Below are positions 45,151-54,223 of a DNA stretch of 64,000 nt, in pieces; the first letter of the stretch is position 1, and each line of letters opens with the position of its first letter. The position numbers were made by a program, and so were the translations under genes. The notes beneath the pieces were generated by a model that was given only the letters and a program-made list of their open reading frames with translations, was not told the origin of the DNA and made no database searches. The DNA comes from Paraclostridium tenue (GTDB lineage Bacteria; Bacillota; Clostridia; Peptostreptococcales; Peptostreptococcaceae): the NCBI RefSeq assembly GCF_039521565.1, contig NZ_BAAACP010000011.1, forward strand, positions 53,839 through 117,838, given 5' to 3'.

Positions 45151-47703
45151 ATGAGAGTAAGTTTTAGATTAGCTATAGCATACTTAAAAAAACAAAAGGG
45201 AAGAACTTTATCATTAATAACTAGTATTACATTAGCTGTTATATTAGTATTTACACTTAATGTAGTGCCAGAGTCAAAGAGTAAACATGATATAAAAAAA
45301 GCTTATAAAAACTTTAGTAATTATCATGTAGAATACAGTGATCTTAACTTAGAAACTGTAGAACAATTAAAAAATGATAAAAGTATAAAAGTTATCAATG
45401 ATGTTATAAACCTAGGTAATGCAGTAAGTGATAAAGGAGTATCTATAAGTTTAAACTCTTATAATAAAGGTTTTATAGATTCTTATGGTTATACCTTTAT
45501 AAAAGGTAATGAACCTAAAAATGAAAATGAAATAGTAATAGAAGAAAAAGCTCTTAAAGAGATGGGATTAAGGGATAAGCTAGGCCAAAGTATTGATTTT
45601 GATATTATTAAAAAATATACGGATGAAAATAATCAAAATCAGATTTATAGCAAAGAGAAGGTATTTAAGTTAGTTGGAATAGTAAAAAAGCCAGATGGAT
45701 TTTATGAGGAAAATTTATATTATAAAGTAAAAGCATTTACTAAATACACAGAAAATCAAAGTATCTTACCTAAAGAATTAGTAAATCATTCTGGTGTCCT
45801 TAATTTTACTACTAGCACACCTAATATAGCTATGGCAGATAAATTAATAACTAAATATAAATTAGATGATGAGAAATTTATGATAAACGTTCAACTAAAT
45901 GAAGCTATACAAAATTATGAGATGTCTAAAGGTGCAAATATTAAGGTTAGTAATAAGTTAATGCCTATGGTTGCAGCTACACTAGTTATATATAACATAT
46001 TTAATATTATATTAATAGATATGACAAAACAAATAGGAATGGTAAGAGCAATAGGTATGACTAAGAAAAATGTAAGGCACATGGTATGTATCCAAAGTTT
46101 TATAGTGTTACTTATTGGACTAGCATTAGGATTTTTACTGGGAACAATAGCATCATATATAGGTCTTAGAAGTATATACAATGAACATATAAGTGTTTAT
46201 ATAAGTAAAGAAAGTATAATAGAGCCTATAATTATGGCAGTAGTTTCAGTAGCTATAGCTAGTATTTTTACTATTTATAAGAGTGGAAAGATATCTCCAA
46301 TAGAAGCTATTAGAAATACTAATAGTTCAAAGTCAATAAAAAAAGATAGATTTTATCACAAGTTAATAAAAAAAGTATTTGGGATTACAGGATATATGGC
46401 ATACAAAAATATATGGAGATACAAAACAAGAACAATTTTATCAATACTTTCAATAAGTATGACAGGTTTTTTATTTATAACTAATATGGTTGCATTTAAT
46501 CAATATGATAAGAACGTAGACATTCTTAGCCCAATTATTATGGAGATGGGAGAAAGTGATATAATACTTAGTCATAATTCTAATAACTCAAGTGAATATT
46601 TTAATGAATACACAGATGATGAAGTAAGTAAGATATCTAATATAGATGGGGTTATGGAATTAACTAAGAGTATGAATATTACAGGATACTTAAGCTCAAA
46701 CAAAGAAAATATAAGCGACTATTATAAACAATATAATCCTCTAGATAACGATGAATCGAATTTAGAAATAGGAACAGCTATAAAAGGATATGATAAAAGT
46801 ACTCTTAAAGAACTAGTAAAATATCTAGAAGATGGAACCATAGATAACCTAAAAGAAGAAGGGGATACAATAAGTGGAGTAGTATCTAACCATTTTTACT
46901 CAGGTTCGGAAGTATCGAATGATTCAACTACATTAAAAGATTTAAAAGTAGGAGATATTATAGAAGTTAAGATTCCAGTAATTAATGGTAAAGAAGTAAA
47001 ATATGTTAATAAAAAAATTAAAGTTGCAGGACTATTAAACCCTGATTATGTTTTAAATGCTGAAGGTGGAAAAGACTCACGTTTTCAAGTGATATTAGAT
47101 GAAAATAGCTTTAAAAATTTAACAGGAAAAAAAGGCTTTAATAATATATTTATAAAATTAGAAAAGGATAAAGAAAAAGAAGTCGTTTCAAAGGTAAAAG
47201 AAATAATAAATGAAGATGACTTTAAGGAAATGGAAAGTAAATATGAAAATAGAAAGCTTTCTACTGAAGGAAATGAAAAACTTAAAAAAGAGGTATTAGT
47301 GAGTGTAGTACTTACAATGGTTATATCATCTATAAATATAGCTTGTATAGTTATAACAAATATAATGATTAGAGTTAAGGAAATTTCGACACTAAGAGCT
47401 ATTGGAATGAGTATGAAAAATATTAAGAAAATGATAATAAAAGAAAGTATTATATATGGAGTTTTAAGTTCAATAATAGCTGGAGTATTTTCTAGCTATA
47501 ACACTTATAAAAGTATGCAAAGAGCAAATGAAATCTTTTCAAAGGGAATGGGAATTAAACAAGCATATGAATTTAAAGTGCCCGTAGTAGAAATACTTCA
47601 GTTTGGGGTAGCTGCAATACTTATATGTGTAATTGCTGGATATTTAGCAAAAAACAGAGTTTCAAAACTAAGCATAGTAGAAGGTCTTAGAAATGAAGAG
47701 TAA
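45151..47703 (+). CDS. ABC transporter permease with two FtsX domains
   Basis: Adjacent ATGs at 45148 and 45151 follow GGGGGG; 45151 has the better spacing, and the ATG at 45109 lies in the terminator. The roughly 850-residue protein has an N-terminal helix, a large outside domain, three helices near 270-400 (MVRAIGMTKKNVRHMV loop), a second outside domain, and three helices at 740-850 (STLRAIGMSMKNIKKMI loop) ending VSKLSIVEGLRNEE. This duplicated FtsX plan fits exporters or immunity transporters for peptides. The ATPase gene overlaps its 3' region. Confidence 0.88.
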   Translation: MRVSFRLAIAYLKKQKGRTLSLITSITLAVILVFTLNVVPESKSKHDIKKAYKNFSNYHVEYSDLNLETVEQLKNDKSIKVINDVINLGNAVSDKGVSISLNSYNKGFIDSYGYTFIKGNEPKNENEIVIEEKALKEMGLRDKLGQSIDFDIIKKYTDENNQNQIYSKEKVFKLVGIVKKPDGFYEENLYYKVKAFTKYTENQSILPKELVNHSGVLNFTTSTPNIAMADKLITKYKLDDEKFMINVQLNEAIQNYEMSKGANIKVSNKLMPMVAATLVIYNIFNIILIDMTKQIGMVRAIGMTKKNVRHMVCIQSFIVLLIGLALGFLLGTIASYIGLRSIYNEHISVYISKESIIEPIIMAVVSVAIASIFTIYKSGKISPIEAIRNTNSSKSIKKDRFYHKLIKKVFGITGYMAYKNIWRYKTRTILSILSISMTGFLFITNMVAFNQYDKNVDILSPIIMEMGESDIILSHNSNNSSEYFNEYTDDEVSKISNIDGVMELTKSMNITGYLSSNKENISDYYKQYNPLDNDESNLEIGTAIKGYDKSTLKELVKYLEDGTIDNLKEEGDTISGVVSNHFYSGSEVSNDSTTLKDLKVGDIIEVKIPVINGKEVKYVNKKIKVAGLLNPDYVLNAEGGKDSRFQVILDENSFKNLTGKKGFNNIFIKLEKDKEKEVVSKVKEIINEDDFKEMESKYENRKLSTEGNEKLKKEVLVSVVLTMVISSINIACIVITNIMIRVKEISTLRAIGMSMKNIKKMIIKESIIYGVLSSIIAGVFSSYNTYKSMQRANEIFSKGMGIKQAYEFKVPVVEILQFGVAAILICVIAGYLAKNRVSKLSIVEGLRNEE

Positions 47704-47716
47704 AGGTGGGGTTGAG

Positions 47717-48382
47717 ATGAACATATTAGATACAATAAATTTAAGTAAAACTTATGGAAAAGGAGAAAATAAAGTAGAAGCATTAAAAAATATTAACTTA
47801 TCTATTGAAAAAGGGAAATTTACAGCAATAATAGGCCCTAGTGGTAGTGGTAAAAGTACTCTACTTCATTGTATAGCGGGTATTGATAGTATAACAAGTG
47901 GAAAAGTTATACTAGATGGAGATGATATATCTAGATTATCAGATGATAAATTATCAAAGCTTAGGAGTAGAAAATTTGGGTTTATATTTCAAAGTTTCAA
48001 TTTAATACCAGTTATAAGTGTTTATGATAATATAGTTTTGCCTATTTCACTTAATGAAGGAAAATTAGGTAAAGATTATATAGATGAATTAATAGTTAAA
48101 TTAGGAATAAAGTCTCAAATAAAAAAGTTTCCTAATGAGCTATCTGGAGGGCAACAACAAAGGGTTGCCATAGCTCGTGCACTTGCTAATAAACCTTCAA
48201 TAATATTTGCAGATGAGCCTACTGGAAATTTAGACTCAAAGACTACAGATGAAGTAATGGATATTTTGAAAATGTGTGTTAAGGAGTTTAACCAAACTTT
48301 AGTTATGATAACTCATAATGATTATATAGCTAATATGGCAGATAGGGTTATAACTATTAAGGATGGTAAAGTTTTAAGTTAA
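47717..48382 (+). CDS. ABC transporter ATP-binding protein (MacB/LolD type)
   Basis: ATG 47717 is chosen, with GGTGGGG six bases ahead; the in-frame ATG at 47693 lies within the permease gene. The 221-residue ATPase has Walker A GPSGSGKST, Q-loop FIFQSFNLIP, signature LSGGQQQRVAIARAL, Walker B IIFADEPTGNLDS and the H-loop MITHND. Pieces of paralogues of exactly its last 25-38 residues occur at 53153-53230 and 63166-63278, the second fused to a kinase. Confidence 0.94.
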   Translation: MNILDTINLSKTYGKGENKVEALKNINLSIEKGKFTAIIGPSGSGKSTLLHCIAGIDSITSGKVILDGDDISRLSDDKLSKLRSRKFGFIFQSFNLIPVISVYDNIVLPISLNEGKLGKDYIDELIVKLGIKSQIKKFPNELSGGQQQRVAIARALANKPSIIFADEPTGNLDSKTTDEVMDILKMCVKEFNQTLVMITHNDYIANMADRVITIKDGKVLS

Positions 48383-48397
48383 TAGAGTGGTTATTTT

Positions 48398-48437
48398 TAA
48401 GGTAAGTTTTTCGGTTAAGCTGATTTACTTACCTTTA
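48398..48437 (+). terminator. Terminator after the ABC ATPase
   Basis: TAAGGTAAGT faces ACTTACCTTTA over a loop of about 19 bases. Confidence 0.7.
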
Positions 48438-48685
48438 TTTGTGTGTCGAGTTTTATAAATTTTTAGAATAAGTGTAAAATTCTTTGAATGTATAGATATA
48501 TGAATAATAAGAATAAAATTTCATAGATAGAAATCATATGTAAATATCGTATTCAAAAAATATATAAATAGTACATAGTTCGACATAAAATAAATGATAA
48601 ATATTATATAATAAAGAAGAATACTAGTGAGAATAGTTATATAATAAAAATTAAATTTTAATTACAACTTAAGAGGGGAGAAAAG
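48438..48685. other. Intergenic region with a core-less relative of the structured element
   Basis: TTAAGCTGAT...GTGTGTCGAGTTTTA (48414-48455) resembles the stretch leading into structured element C at 63279-63316, which follows a paralogous ATPase tail. Here GAGTTTTA (48448-48455) can pair with TAAAATTC (48475-48482), but the conserved core is missing. The rest is AT-rich, with a possible -10 (TATATAATAA, about 48605) for the membrane protein gene. Confidence 0.35.
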
Positions 48686-49423
48686 ATGTATAAAAATATA
48701 AAATTTTTAAATTTAATTGAAGAAAGTTTTTTATTATTAAGGCAAACTACAAAAAAAATATGGATAATAGGTGTGATAATTTCTGTATTATCAGGATCAC
48801 TTATCTTTAATGAAACAGGATATGATAATACAGTAATTTCTGAAGAAACTGTAACATTAGGAGAATTGGGTATTGTTGAATCTGTAATAATTTTATTGAT
48901 TTTTTTAGGTATAGTTCTAATATTATTAATATCAATTAGTTCAGCAGTGTATTATTTATGTAAATCTATATATGAAATTTTATATGATAAAAAAATAGAT
49001 AGAGCACCATTAGGATTAGTTGTTAAGTTAAATAGTATCGTATCATTGAAAATGATGGTAGGATTCATGTTATTTGTAATTCCTGGAATTATAATAAGCT
49101 TAAAGTATGCACCACTAAATTATATTTTATGTAAGTACCCAGAGCTTTCATCTAAAGAAATATTAAATAAAACAAAAGAAATGAGCAAAGGAATTAAATG
49201 GAAAATATTTGTGTTTAATATACTACTAATATTTATAGAAGTAGTAATGATATTAGTAACATCACCAAATATGTATGTTGAGGGTTATATTTGGTTAGAT
49301 ATATTTACAAGTATTTTAAACTTTATTGTATCAACAATTATGGTAGTTTTTACTTGGATATTTAGTATGAAGCTATTTATTTCTGTAGACAATATTAAAT
49401 ATTCAAATACTAAATATAATTAA
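48686..49423 (+). CDS. DUF975/YciC-like polytopic membrane protein
   Basis: A 245-residue protein with about five hydrophobic segments (residues 27-45, 68-95, 125-142, 172-192, 208-235). The mid-protein stretch LKYAPLNYILCKYPELSSKE and KTKEMSKGIKWKIF follows the DUF975-type pattern of a helix ending with a GxKW loop. It has no assigned function; such proteins appear near bacteriocin-type ABC genes. The SD is AGAGGGGAG. Confidence 0.65.
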   Translation: MYKNIKFLNLIEESFLLLRQTTKKIWIIGVIISVLSGSLIFNETGYDNTVISEETVTLGELGIVESVIILLIFLGIVLILLISISSAVYYLCKSIYEILYDKKIDRAPLGLVVKLNSIVSLKMMVGFMLFVIPGIIISLKYAPLNYILCKYPELSSKEILNKTKEMSKGIKWKIFVFNILLIFIEVVMILVTSPNMYVEGYIWLDIFTSILNFIVSTIMVVFTWIFSMKLFISVDNIKYSNTKYN

Positions 49424-49691
49424 AAAAATAAATAATAAATATAATCAAAAATAAAGATAAAATCATGAAATATTTAATAAATTAAATAATGACTTTAATT
49501 AAATAATTAAATTTTCGGGAGAAAATAAAAAATCTCAAAAGAGTGAATATGTTGGATGTAAGTAATGTCAATATGTTTACTCTTTTTAAATATAAACTAT
49601 TTACTAAATCTAAATTTAGGAAATGGTCATATGTAACTAAATTTTAATATTTATTTTATAATTAGAGTGCACTAAGATTAAATTAAGAGAG
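49424..49691. other. Intergenic region with hairpin
   Basis: AAAAGAGTGAA (about 49536) can pair with TTTACTCTTTTT (about 49577-49588), a probable terminator of the DUF975-like gene. No gene is seen. Confidence 0.4.
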
Positions 49692-49937
49692 GTGGGAACA
49701 ATTAATTCAGTAAAAGGATCTATATTAATATTATTACATTTCATGGCATTTGTTTTTTTAATACACTTTGTGTCTGGAGAGTACGCAATTTCTGGAATGA
49801 TTTTGGTTTTAAGCCTAATAGGGTTAAATACAGCTTTGCGTAATGAAAATAAATTAGATAAATTTAAATATTATAAGATAGTCATTATATTTTTAATAGT
49901 TTGTATTATATTTAGGTATATAGTAATTAATCTTTAA
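49692..49937 (+). CDS. Small three-helix membrane protein
   Basis: An 81-residue protein, almost wholly hydrophobic: helices at residues about 8-27, 31-46 and 61-79, with a charged loop RNENKLDKFKYYK between the last two. GTG 49692 overlaps the purine-rich AAGAGAGG, so the exact start is doubtful. I do not recognise a family. The size and charge pattern resemble immunity-like proteins of peptide loci, but that is only inference. Confidence 0.5.
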   Translation: MGTINSVKGSILILLHFMAFVFLIHFVSGEYAISGMILVLSLIGLNTALRNENKLDKFKYYKIVIIFLIVCIIFRYIVINL

Positions 49938-50136
49938 AAACACATTTAAAGAGATATATAAGGACAAACACTTTAAGGCAATTAAACACTTAAAATTATG
50001 TCAAGTGTGTTCATCAAATGCACAGAAAGTTTATAGCTTGCCAGTTCTTTTTATGTTATTCTAAAACATAGATATAATTGTAAAAATTTTACATAAATCG
50101 ATTATCTAATATATTTAAACTAGGAGCAGACAAATC

Positions 50137-50648
50137 ATGAAGCTAAAATCATTTATAGAAATTTCAACTTATGGGTTAAAACCAATATTCCTAAAAAATA
50201 CTAATCCAATACTAGCTACTATAATACTTACAGATTATTGTAACCTTACTTGTAAGCATTGTGCAGTCAACAATATAAATAAAATAATTCATCCTTATGA
50301 AGATATAAAAGAGGAAATGTTAAAGCTTTATGATGAAGGCGTTAGAATTTTATTTTTTTGTGGTGGAGAAACTCTTCTTTGGAAGGATAAGGGGAAAAGT
50401 GCTAAAGACTTAATTAGAGAAGCTAAAGAAATAGGTTTTGAATTAGTCAATATAGTTACAAATGAAACTATAGATTTAGATATTAAAGAAGCAGATATTA
50501 TCCATGCAGTAGAGCAAATTTATACTTTTCAATATATTGATAAGACATGGAGTATTGCACAAAATAATCCATGGCCTGACAAGATAAAATTGTATTAAAT
50601 AGTGGGTATTATTGTTGTGAATCATATCCACCATTAAAATTCACGTAA
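50137..50648 (+). pseudogene. Radical SAM protein, shortened and frameshifted
   Basis: The ATG frame encodes 153 residues with the radical SAM cluster motif CNLTCKHCAVN (residues about 37-47; three cysteines in CxxxCxxC) and FFCGGETL (SAM contact). It stops at 50596. Shifting the frame near 50588 continues KIVLNSGYYCCESYPPLKFT to TAA at 50648, probably the original C-terminus with a Cys pair. The sum (about 170 residues) is too short for a full TIM barrel, so an internal deletion is also likely. 3' remnants of paralogues occur at 53296 and 61158. Confidence 0.7.
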
Positions 50649-50682
50649 ACCATATTGATAAAAGAATCAATATGGTTTTTAT
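50647..50682 (+). terminator. Terminator after the radical SAM gene
   Basis: AAACCATATTGAT pairs with ATCAATATGGTTT, followed by T-rich sequence. Nearly the same hairpin ends the relic at 61202-61233. Confidence 0.85.
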
Positions 50683-50842
50683 TTTTAGAAATAATAATTT
50701 AATTATAAACAAGTTTACTAGACGATGTATTACTTTATTAAATACAATAAAAAATTTAAATAGTATTTGCAACAATATATATATTTAAATTGTATTTATA
50801 TATGAAAGGAAGAAAACATAAATATTTATTGGAGGTAAAATT

Positions 50843-51292
50843 ATGAAAAATAAAATAAGTATACTAGTAGCAGCATTATTAGTTTCAATAAGTGGCATCT
50901 TAGTATTTGCAGACAATAACTCATCAAATAATAAACAAGATTCAACTTTAGTACAAATAACACCAGAACAACTAGACGTTATGGGGACGATAACAAATAT
51001 AAAACATGAAGGAGATAACATAATAATAAGAGTAGAAGCTGTTAAAGATGAGAACATTAAACATGGAATTGCTACACTAGACTTAAAACCAGAAGCTAGA
51101 TACGACATAGCAGACGTTATAATAAATAAAAATACAATAATCAAAAAATCAGACTCAGACAAATCACTTAAACCATCAGATATAAAACAAAATCAGAGAG
51201 TAGAAGTTAAATTTGAAAAAATAGAAGGTAGATCTTATCCAGTATATGCCAATGCATATAGTGTTATGATTACTGATATAAATAATTATTAA
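50843..51292 (+). CDS. Secreted small protein, OB/DUF3221-like
   Basis: A 149-residue protein with a signal peptide (KNKISILVAALLVSISGILVF, cleavage near FADN) and an Asn/Ser/Gln-rich spacer. The mature part (residues about 45-149) has alternating strands (VMGTITNIKHEGDNIIIRVE, VIINKNTIIKKSD, NQRVEVKFEKIEGRSYPVYA) like small beta-barrel secreted proteins of the YobA/DUF3221 kind. Function is unknown. The SD is TTGGAGGT. Confidence 0.65.
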   Translation: MKNKISILVAALLVSISGILVFADNNSSNNKQDSTLVQITPEQLDVMGTITNIKHEGDNIIIRVEAVKDENIKHGIATLDLKPEARYDIADVIINKNTIIKKSDSDKSLKPSDIKQNQRVEVKFEKIEGRSYPVYANAYSVMITDINNY

Positions 51293-51314
51293 AAATATAA
51301 AAAAATTCTAAATA

Positions 51315-51343
51315 TTTACAATACTATGAAATTGTGTTATAAT
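51315..51343 (+). promoter_or_regulatory. Promoter of the lysine riboswitch transcript
   Basis: -35 TTTACA (51315-51320), 17-bp spacer, -10 TATAAT (51338-51343) preceded by TG one base upstream. This is a near-consensus housekeeping promoter. Confidence 0.75.
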
Positions 51344-51388
51344 ATTTATAATAAATAAAACTTAATATAAATTACCTCATCTAAAAAA

Positions 51389-51564
51389 AGATTGAGGTAG
51401 AGGTCGCATTTACTAAGAGTAATATTGAAGAGGTCGGAATCCAATGACTCAATATAAAAGGAGTAAGTGCCGAAGTGCTAGTGTCCAAAGCTAGTGCTGG
51501 GACTGTATTTAATAAGTACAGTACTGTCATCAAAATTATCCCGAGTTTTGATGGAGAGCTATCT
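51389..51564 (+). ncRNA. Lysine riboswitch (L-box)
   Basis: The conserved blocks occur in order: AGAGGTCGCA (51399), AAGAGTAA, GGAATCC, GTGCCGAAGT (about 51469-51478), GCTGGGACTGTA (about 51496), ACTGTCATCAA (about 51524) and GGAGAGCTATCTT (51551). GAGGTAG and CTATCTT form P1. The five-way aptamer binds lysine. The upstream arm 51372-51399 can form a separate hairpin, and the terminator at 51612 gives lysine-dependent shut-off of the transporter gene. Confidence 0.93.
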
Positions 51565-51611
51565 TAAGTAAGATATAGGGAAGATGTAGGTATGTTGTAT
51601 TTGGCATATTC

Positions 51612-51642
51612 AGCTCAACATGTACTCATGTTGAGCTTTTTT
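51612..51642 (+). terminator. Riboswitch-controlled terminator
   Basis: AGCTCAACATG pairs with CATGTTGAGCT, followed by TTTTTT. It lies 48 bp after the aptamer and about 100 bp before the transporter start. Confidence 0.9.
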
Positions 51643-51745
51643 AATATATGCGAGAAGCAAACTTTTACATCTATACAAACTAAGATAGAAAAAGGGAAAA
51701 ATACAATTAATTGTCTTACTTTAAAAAAATGGGGGGAGATTAAAA

Positions 51746-53137
51746 ATGAACACTTTAAGAAAAAGAAAGTTTACTATGCCAAGTACACTTACTATAATAT
51801 TTTTACTAATAGTAGTAATGGCACTTCTTACTTGGATAGTACCAAGTGGAAGTTTTGAAAGAGAAGACATAGAAGGAAGGATGGTTGTTGTAGCTGGAAC
51901 TTATGAAAAAATAAAATCAAATCCACAAGGAATAGCTGATGTATTTACAGCACCTATAAATGGATTTATAGATGCAGCAGAAGTAGTTGGATTTGTTTTA
52001 ATAGTAGGAGGAGCTTTTGGAATAGTTAACAAAACAGGAGCTATAGAAGCAATTATAGCTTATACTGTAAACAAAATGAAAAAATTCCAATTCCTAATAA
52101 TACCTATATCAATGATACTCTTTGGATTAGGCGGGACAACGTTTGGAATGAGTGAAGAAACACTGCCTTTTTATATGATATTTATTCCACTTATGACTAG
52201 CATGGGATATGATTCACTAACAGCAGTGGCAACAGTTTTTATAGGAGCAACAGCTGGATTTGGAGCAGCTACTACTAATCCTTTCTCTGTAGGAATAGCA
52301 CAAGCACTTTCAAATATAGCACCAGGTTCTGGAATAGAGTATAGAGTTATTATGTTTGTAATATTCATGGCTATAAGTATAGCATTTGTTATGATGTATG
52401 CTAATAAAGTTAAAAAGGATCCGACAAAGTCTTTAGTTCAGAATATATCATTAAATCAAGAAGCAATAGATAGTAGTGATATAAATATAAAAGAGTTTAC
52501 AAAAAGAGAAGCTATGGTAATAGCAATTTTTACAATAGGTATGGGAATTATGGTGTATGGAGTTTTAAAACTAGGTTGGTACATCACTGAGATTGCAATG
52601 GTATTTACAGCTATAGGTGTAATATCAGGATTAGCAGCAGGACTTAAACAAGATGAAATAGTTAGTTCGTTTACAAGTGGAGCAAAAGATTTAATGTCAG
52701 CAGGATTATGTATAGCATTTGCACGTGGAATAGTTATAATTGCAGAAAATGGATATATAATAGATACAATCTTAAATTCTGCAGCAAATGTATTAAATGG
52801 ATTACCAAAAGCTATATTTATAAATTTAACTTTTTTAATAGAAGGTTTAATAGCATTTTTAATACCATCAGCATCAGGTCTTGCATCACTTACAATACCT
52901 GTTCTTGCACCACTTGGAGATTTAGTAGATGTATCTAGACAAATGATAGTTACAGCTTATCAATTTGGTATAGGTATAACTAACTTAATAACACCAACAT
53001 CTGGAGTTTTAATGGGAGCACTAGCACTAGCTAATATTCCTTGGTCAAAGTGGGTTAGATTTATAATGCCTTTAATTGTAGTATTAGTAATTACTACAAT
53101 GATATTTTTAACAACAGGATTATATATAGGGTTTTAA
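51746..53137 (+). CDS. YfcC-family transporter, probably lysine
   Basis: A 463-residue membrane protein with about 11-12 helices. It starts RKFTMPSTLTIIF, has the WIVPSGSFER motif after the first helix, GGAFGIVNKTGAIEA, FGLGGTTFGMSEETLPFY and the C-terminal LITPTSGVLMGALALANI, all typical of the YfcC/DcuC-like ion-coupled carriers. Family members are annotated variously as arginine/ornithine or dicarboxylate carriers. The lysine riboswitch upstream makes lysine (uptake) the better prediction here. The SD GGGGGGAG precedes the ATG. Confidence 0.88.
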   Translation: MNTLRKRKFTMPSTLTIIFLLIVVMALLTWIVPSGSFEREDIEGRMVVVAGTYEKIKSNPQGIADVFTAPINGFIDAAEVVGFVLIVGGAFGIVNKTGAIEAIIAYTVNKMKKFQFLIIPISMILFGLGGTTFGMSEETLPFYMIFIPLMTSMGYDSLTAVATVFIGATAGFGAATTNPFSVGIAQALSNIAPGSGIEYRVIMFVIFMAISIAFVMMYANKVKKDPTKSLVQNISLNQEAIDSSDINIKEFTKREAMVIAIFTIGMGIMVYGVLKLGWYITEIAMVFTAIGVISGLAAGLKQDEIVSSFTSGAKDLMSAGLCIAFARGIVIIAENGYIIDTILNSAANVLNGLPKAIFINLTFLIEGLIAFLIPSASGLASLTIPVLAPLGDLVDVSRQMIVTAYQFGIGITNLITPTSGVLMGALALANIPWSKWVRFIMPLIVVLVITTMIFLTTGLYIGF

Positions 53138-53152
53138 TATAGGGGGTAAGTT

Positions 53153-53230
53153 ATGATAACTCATAATGATTATATAGATAATATGTCAGATAGGGTTATA
53201 ACTATTAAGTATGGTAAGGTTTTAAGTTAA
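53153..53230 (+). pseudogene. Isolated 3' end of an ABC ATPase gene
   Basis: The 25-codon frame reads MITHNDYIDNMSDRVITI then KYGKVLS, matching the last 25 residues of the ATPase at 47717 with three substitutions. It is headless and not functional. It probably marks the left end of a deleted paralogous locus whose radical SAM end follows at 53296. Confidence 0.85.
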
Positions 53231-53295
53231 CCTTAAAGTACAGAATTTAATATTTAGTTAAATTGCTATAAACATAAAATAAATAATATGTAGTA

Positions 53296-53373
53296 AATAT
53301 GGGTTCAGTGAGATTCATTTCCACCATTTAAAACCATGAAAATAGTATTGGCTGTATAGTCAATACTATTTTT
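53296..53373 (+). pseudogene. 3' remnant of a radical SAM gene with its terminator
   Basis: GATTCATTTCCACCATTTAAAA (53312-53333) aligns with GATTCATATCCACCATTAAAA at the end of the 50137 gene. The terminator hairpin AATAGTATTG...CAATACTATTTTTG (53341-53373) stands at the same distance. No reading frame remains. The other bases of 53231-53516 are AT-rich and hold only the promoter of the next operon. Confidence 0.7.
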
Positions 53374-53483
53374 GATTTAATATATCTTAATTATGGAAAA
53401 AATATGCCAAAATTCATAATTAATTATAAAACTAAAATTTTCGGAATACACTGCAAATTTTTACAATATACGACAATAACTAT

Positions 53484-53492
53484 TGGTATAAT
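53484..53492 (+). promoter_or_regulatory. Extended -10 promoter of the exopolysaccharide operon
   Basis: TGGTATAAT: the -10 hexamer TATAAT is at 53487-53492 with an upstream TG. A -35-like TTTACA at 53460-53465 is 21 bp away, too far to be standard. I see no riboswitch in the leader. Confidence 0.5.
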
Positions 53493-53516
53493 ATCTGAGG
53501 GAAAGGGGGTGGTAAA

Positions 53517-54206
53517 ATGATAGATCAAAATGTTGTAACTCGGGTAGAAAAGAAATATGAAATAAATGCATTTACTGCAATGAACTTAAAAAGCATTTTA
53601 TGTAAAACATTAATTCAAGATTCGCATAATACCAATGATGGGTATATGGTTAGATCGTTATATTTTGATACATTTTACAATAATGACTATTTTGACAAAG
53701 AAAATGGATTAGAATATAGAAGAAAAATAAGACTTAGGACATATGATCCAAGGTCGCAATTTCTAAAATTAGAACTTAAACAAAAAGAAGGTGACTATCA
53801 GCATAAATATTCATTAACTATACCAAAAAACATGGCTCAAAGACTTTTAGATGGACACTATGAAGTATTAAAAGAACTAAACAATGATTTTGCAGATAAA
53901 TTGTATACTATAATGCAGACTAATTTATATAGACCAAAATGTATAGTAGAGTATAAAAGATTAGCTTATATAGTTAAAGAAAATAATACAAGGATAACTA
54001 TAGATAGTGATTTGAAATCTAGTGAGTCAAATATGGATATATTTAATCCTTCACTCTCTCTAAATACGGTAACTAGTAAAACAATACTAGAAGTAAAATA
54101 CAACAATTTTTTATTAAGTTATGTAAAAGATATAATAGATAATACTAATAAATCTCAAACATCAGCTAGTAAATATTGTATGTCGAGATATATTAGCTAC
54201 TTATAA
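53517..54206 (+). CDS. VTC-domain (polyphosphate polymerase-like) protein
   Basis: A 229-residue protein of the VTC/CYTH-like tunnel fold: RVEKKYEINAFTAMNLK (conserved E-x-K pair), VRSLYFDTFYNNDYFDKE, EYRRKIRLRTYD, FLKLELKQKE and the closing ILEVKYNNFL. In eukaryotes the VTC fold polymerises phosphate; in bacterial exopolysaccharide operons with CotH and DUF4956 genes its substrate is not known. It is the first gene of a five-gene operon. The SD GGGGGTGG is good. Confidence 0.88.
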   Translation: MIDQNVVTRVEKKYEINAFTAMNLKSILCKTLIQDSHNTNDGYMVRSLYFDTFYNNDYFDKENGLEYRRKIRLRTYDPRSQFLKLELKQKEGDYQHKYSLTIPKNMAQRLLDGHYEVLKELNNDFADKLYTIMQTNLYRPKCIVEYKRLAYIVKENNTRITIDSDLKSSESNMDIFNPSLSLNTVTSKTILEVKYNNFLLSYVKDIIDNTNKSQTSASKYCMSRYISYL

Positions 54207-54223
54207 GGGGGAAAAAACTAGAA

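Noticed and set aside
51592..51858. 88-residue plus-strand frame after the lysine aptamer
   Set aside because: It spans the riboswitch terminator and overlaps the start of the YfcC gene in another frame; no SD and no family resemblance.
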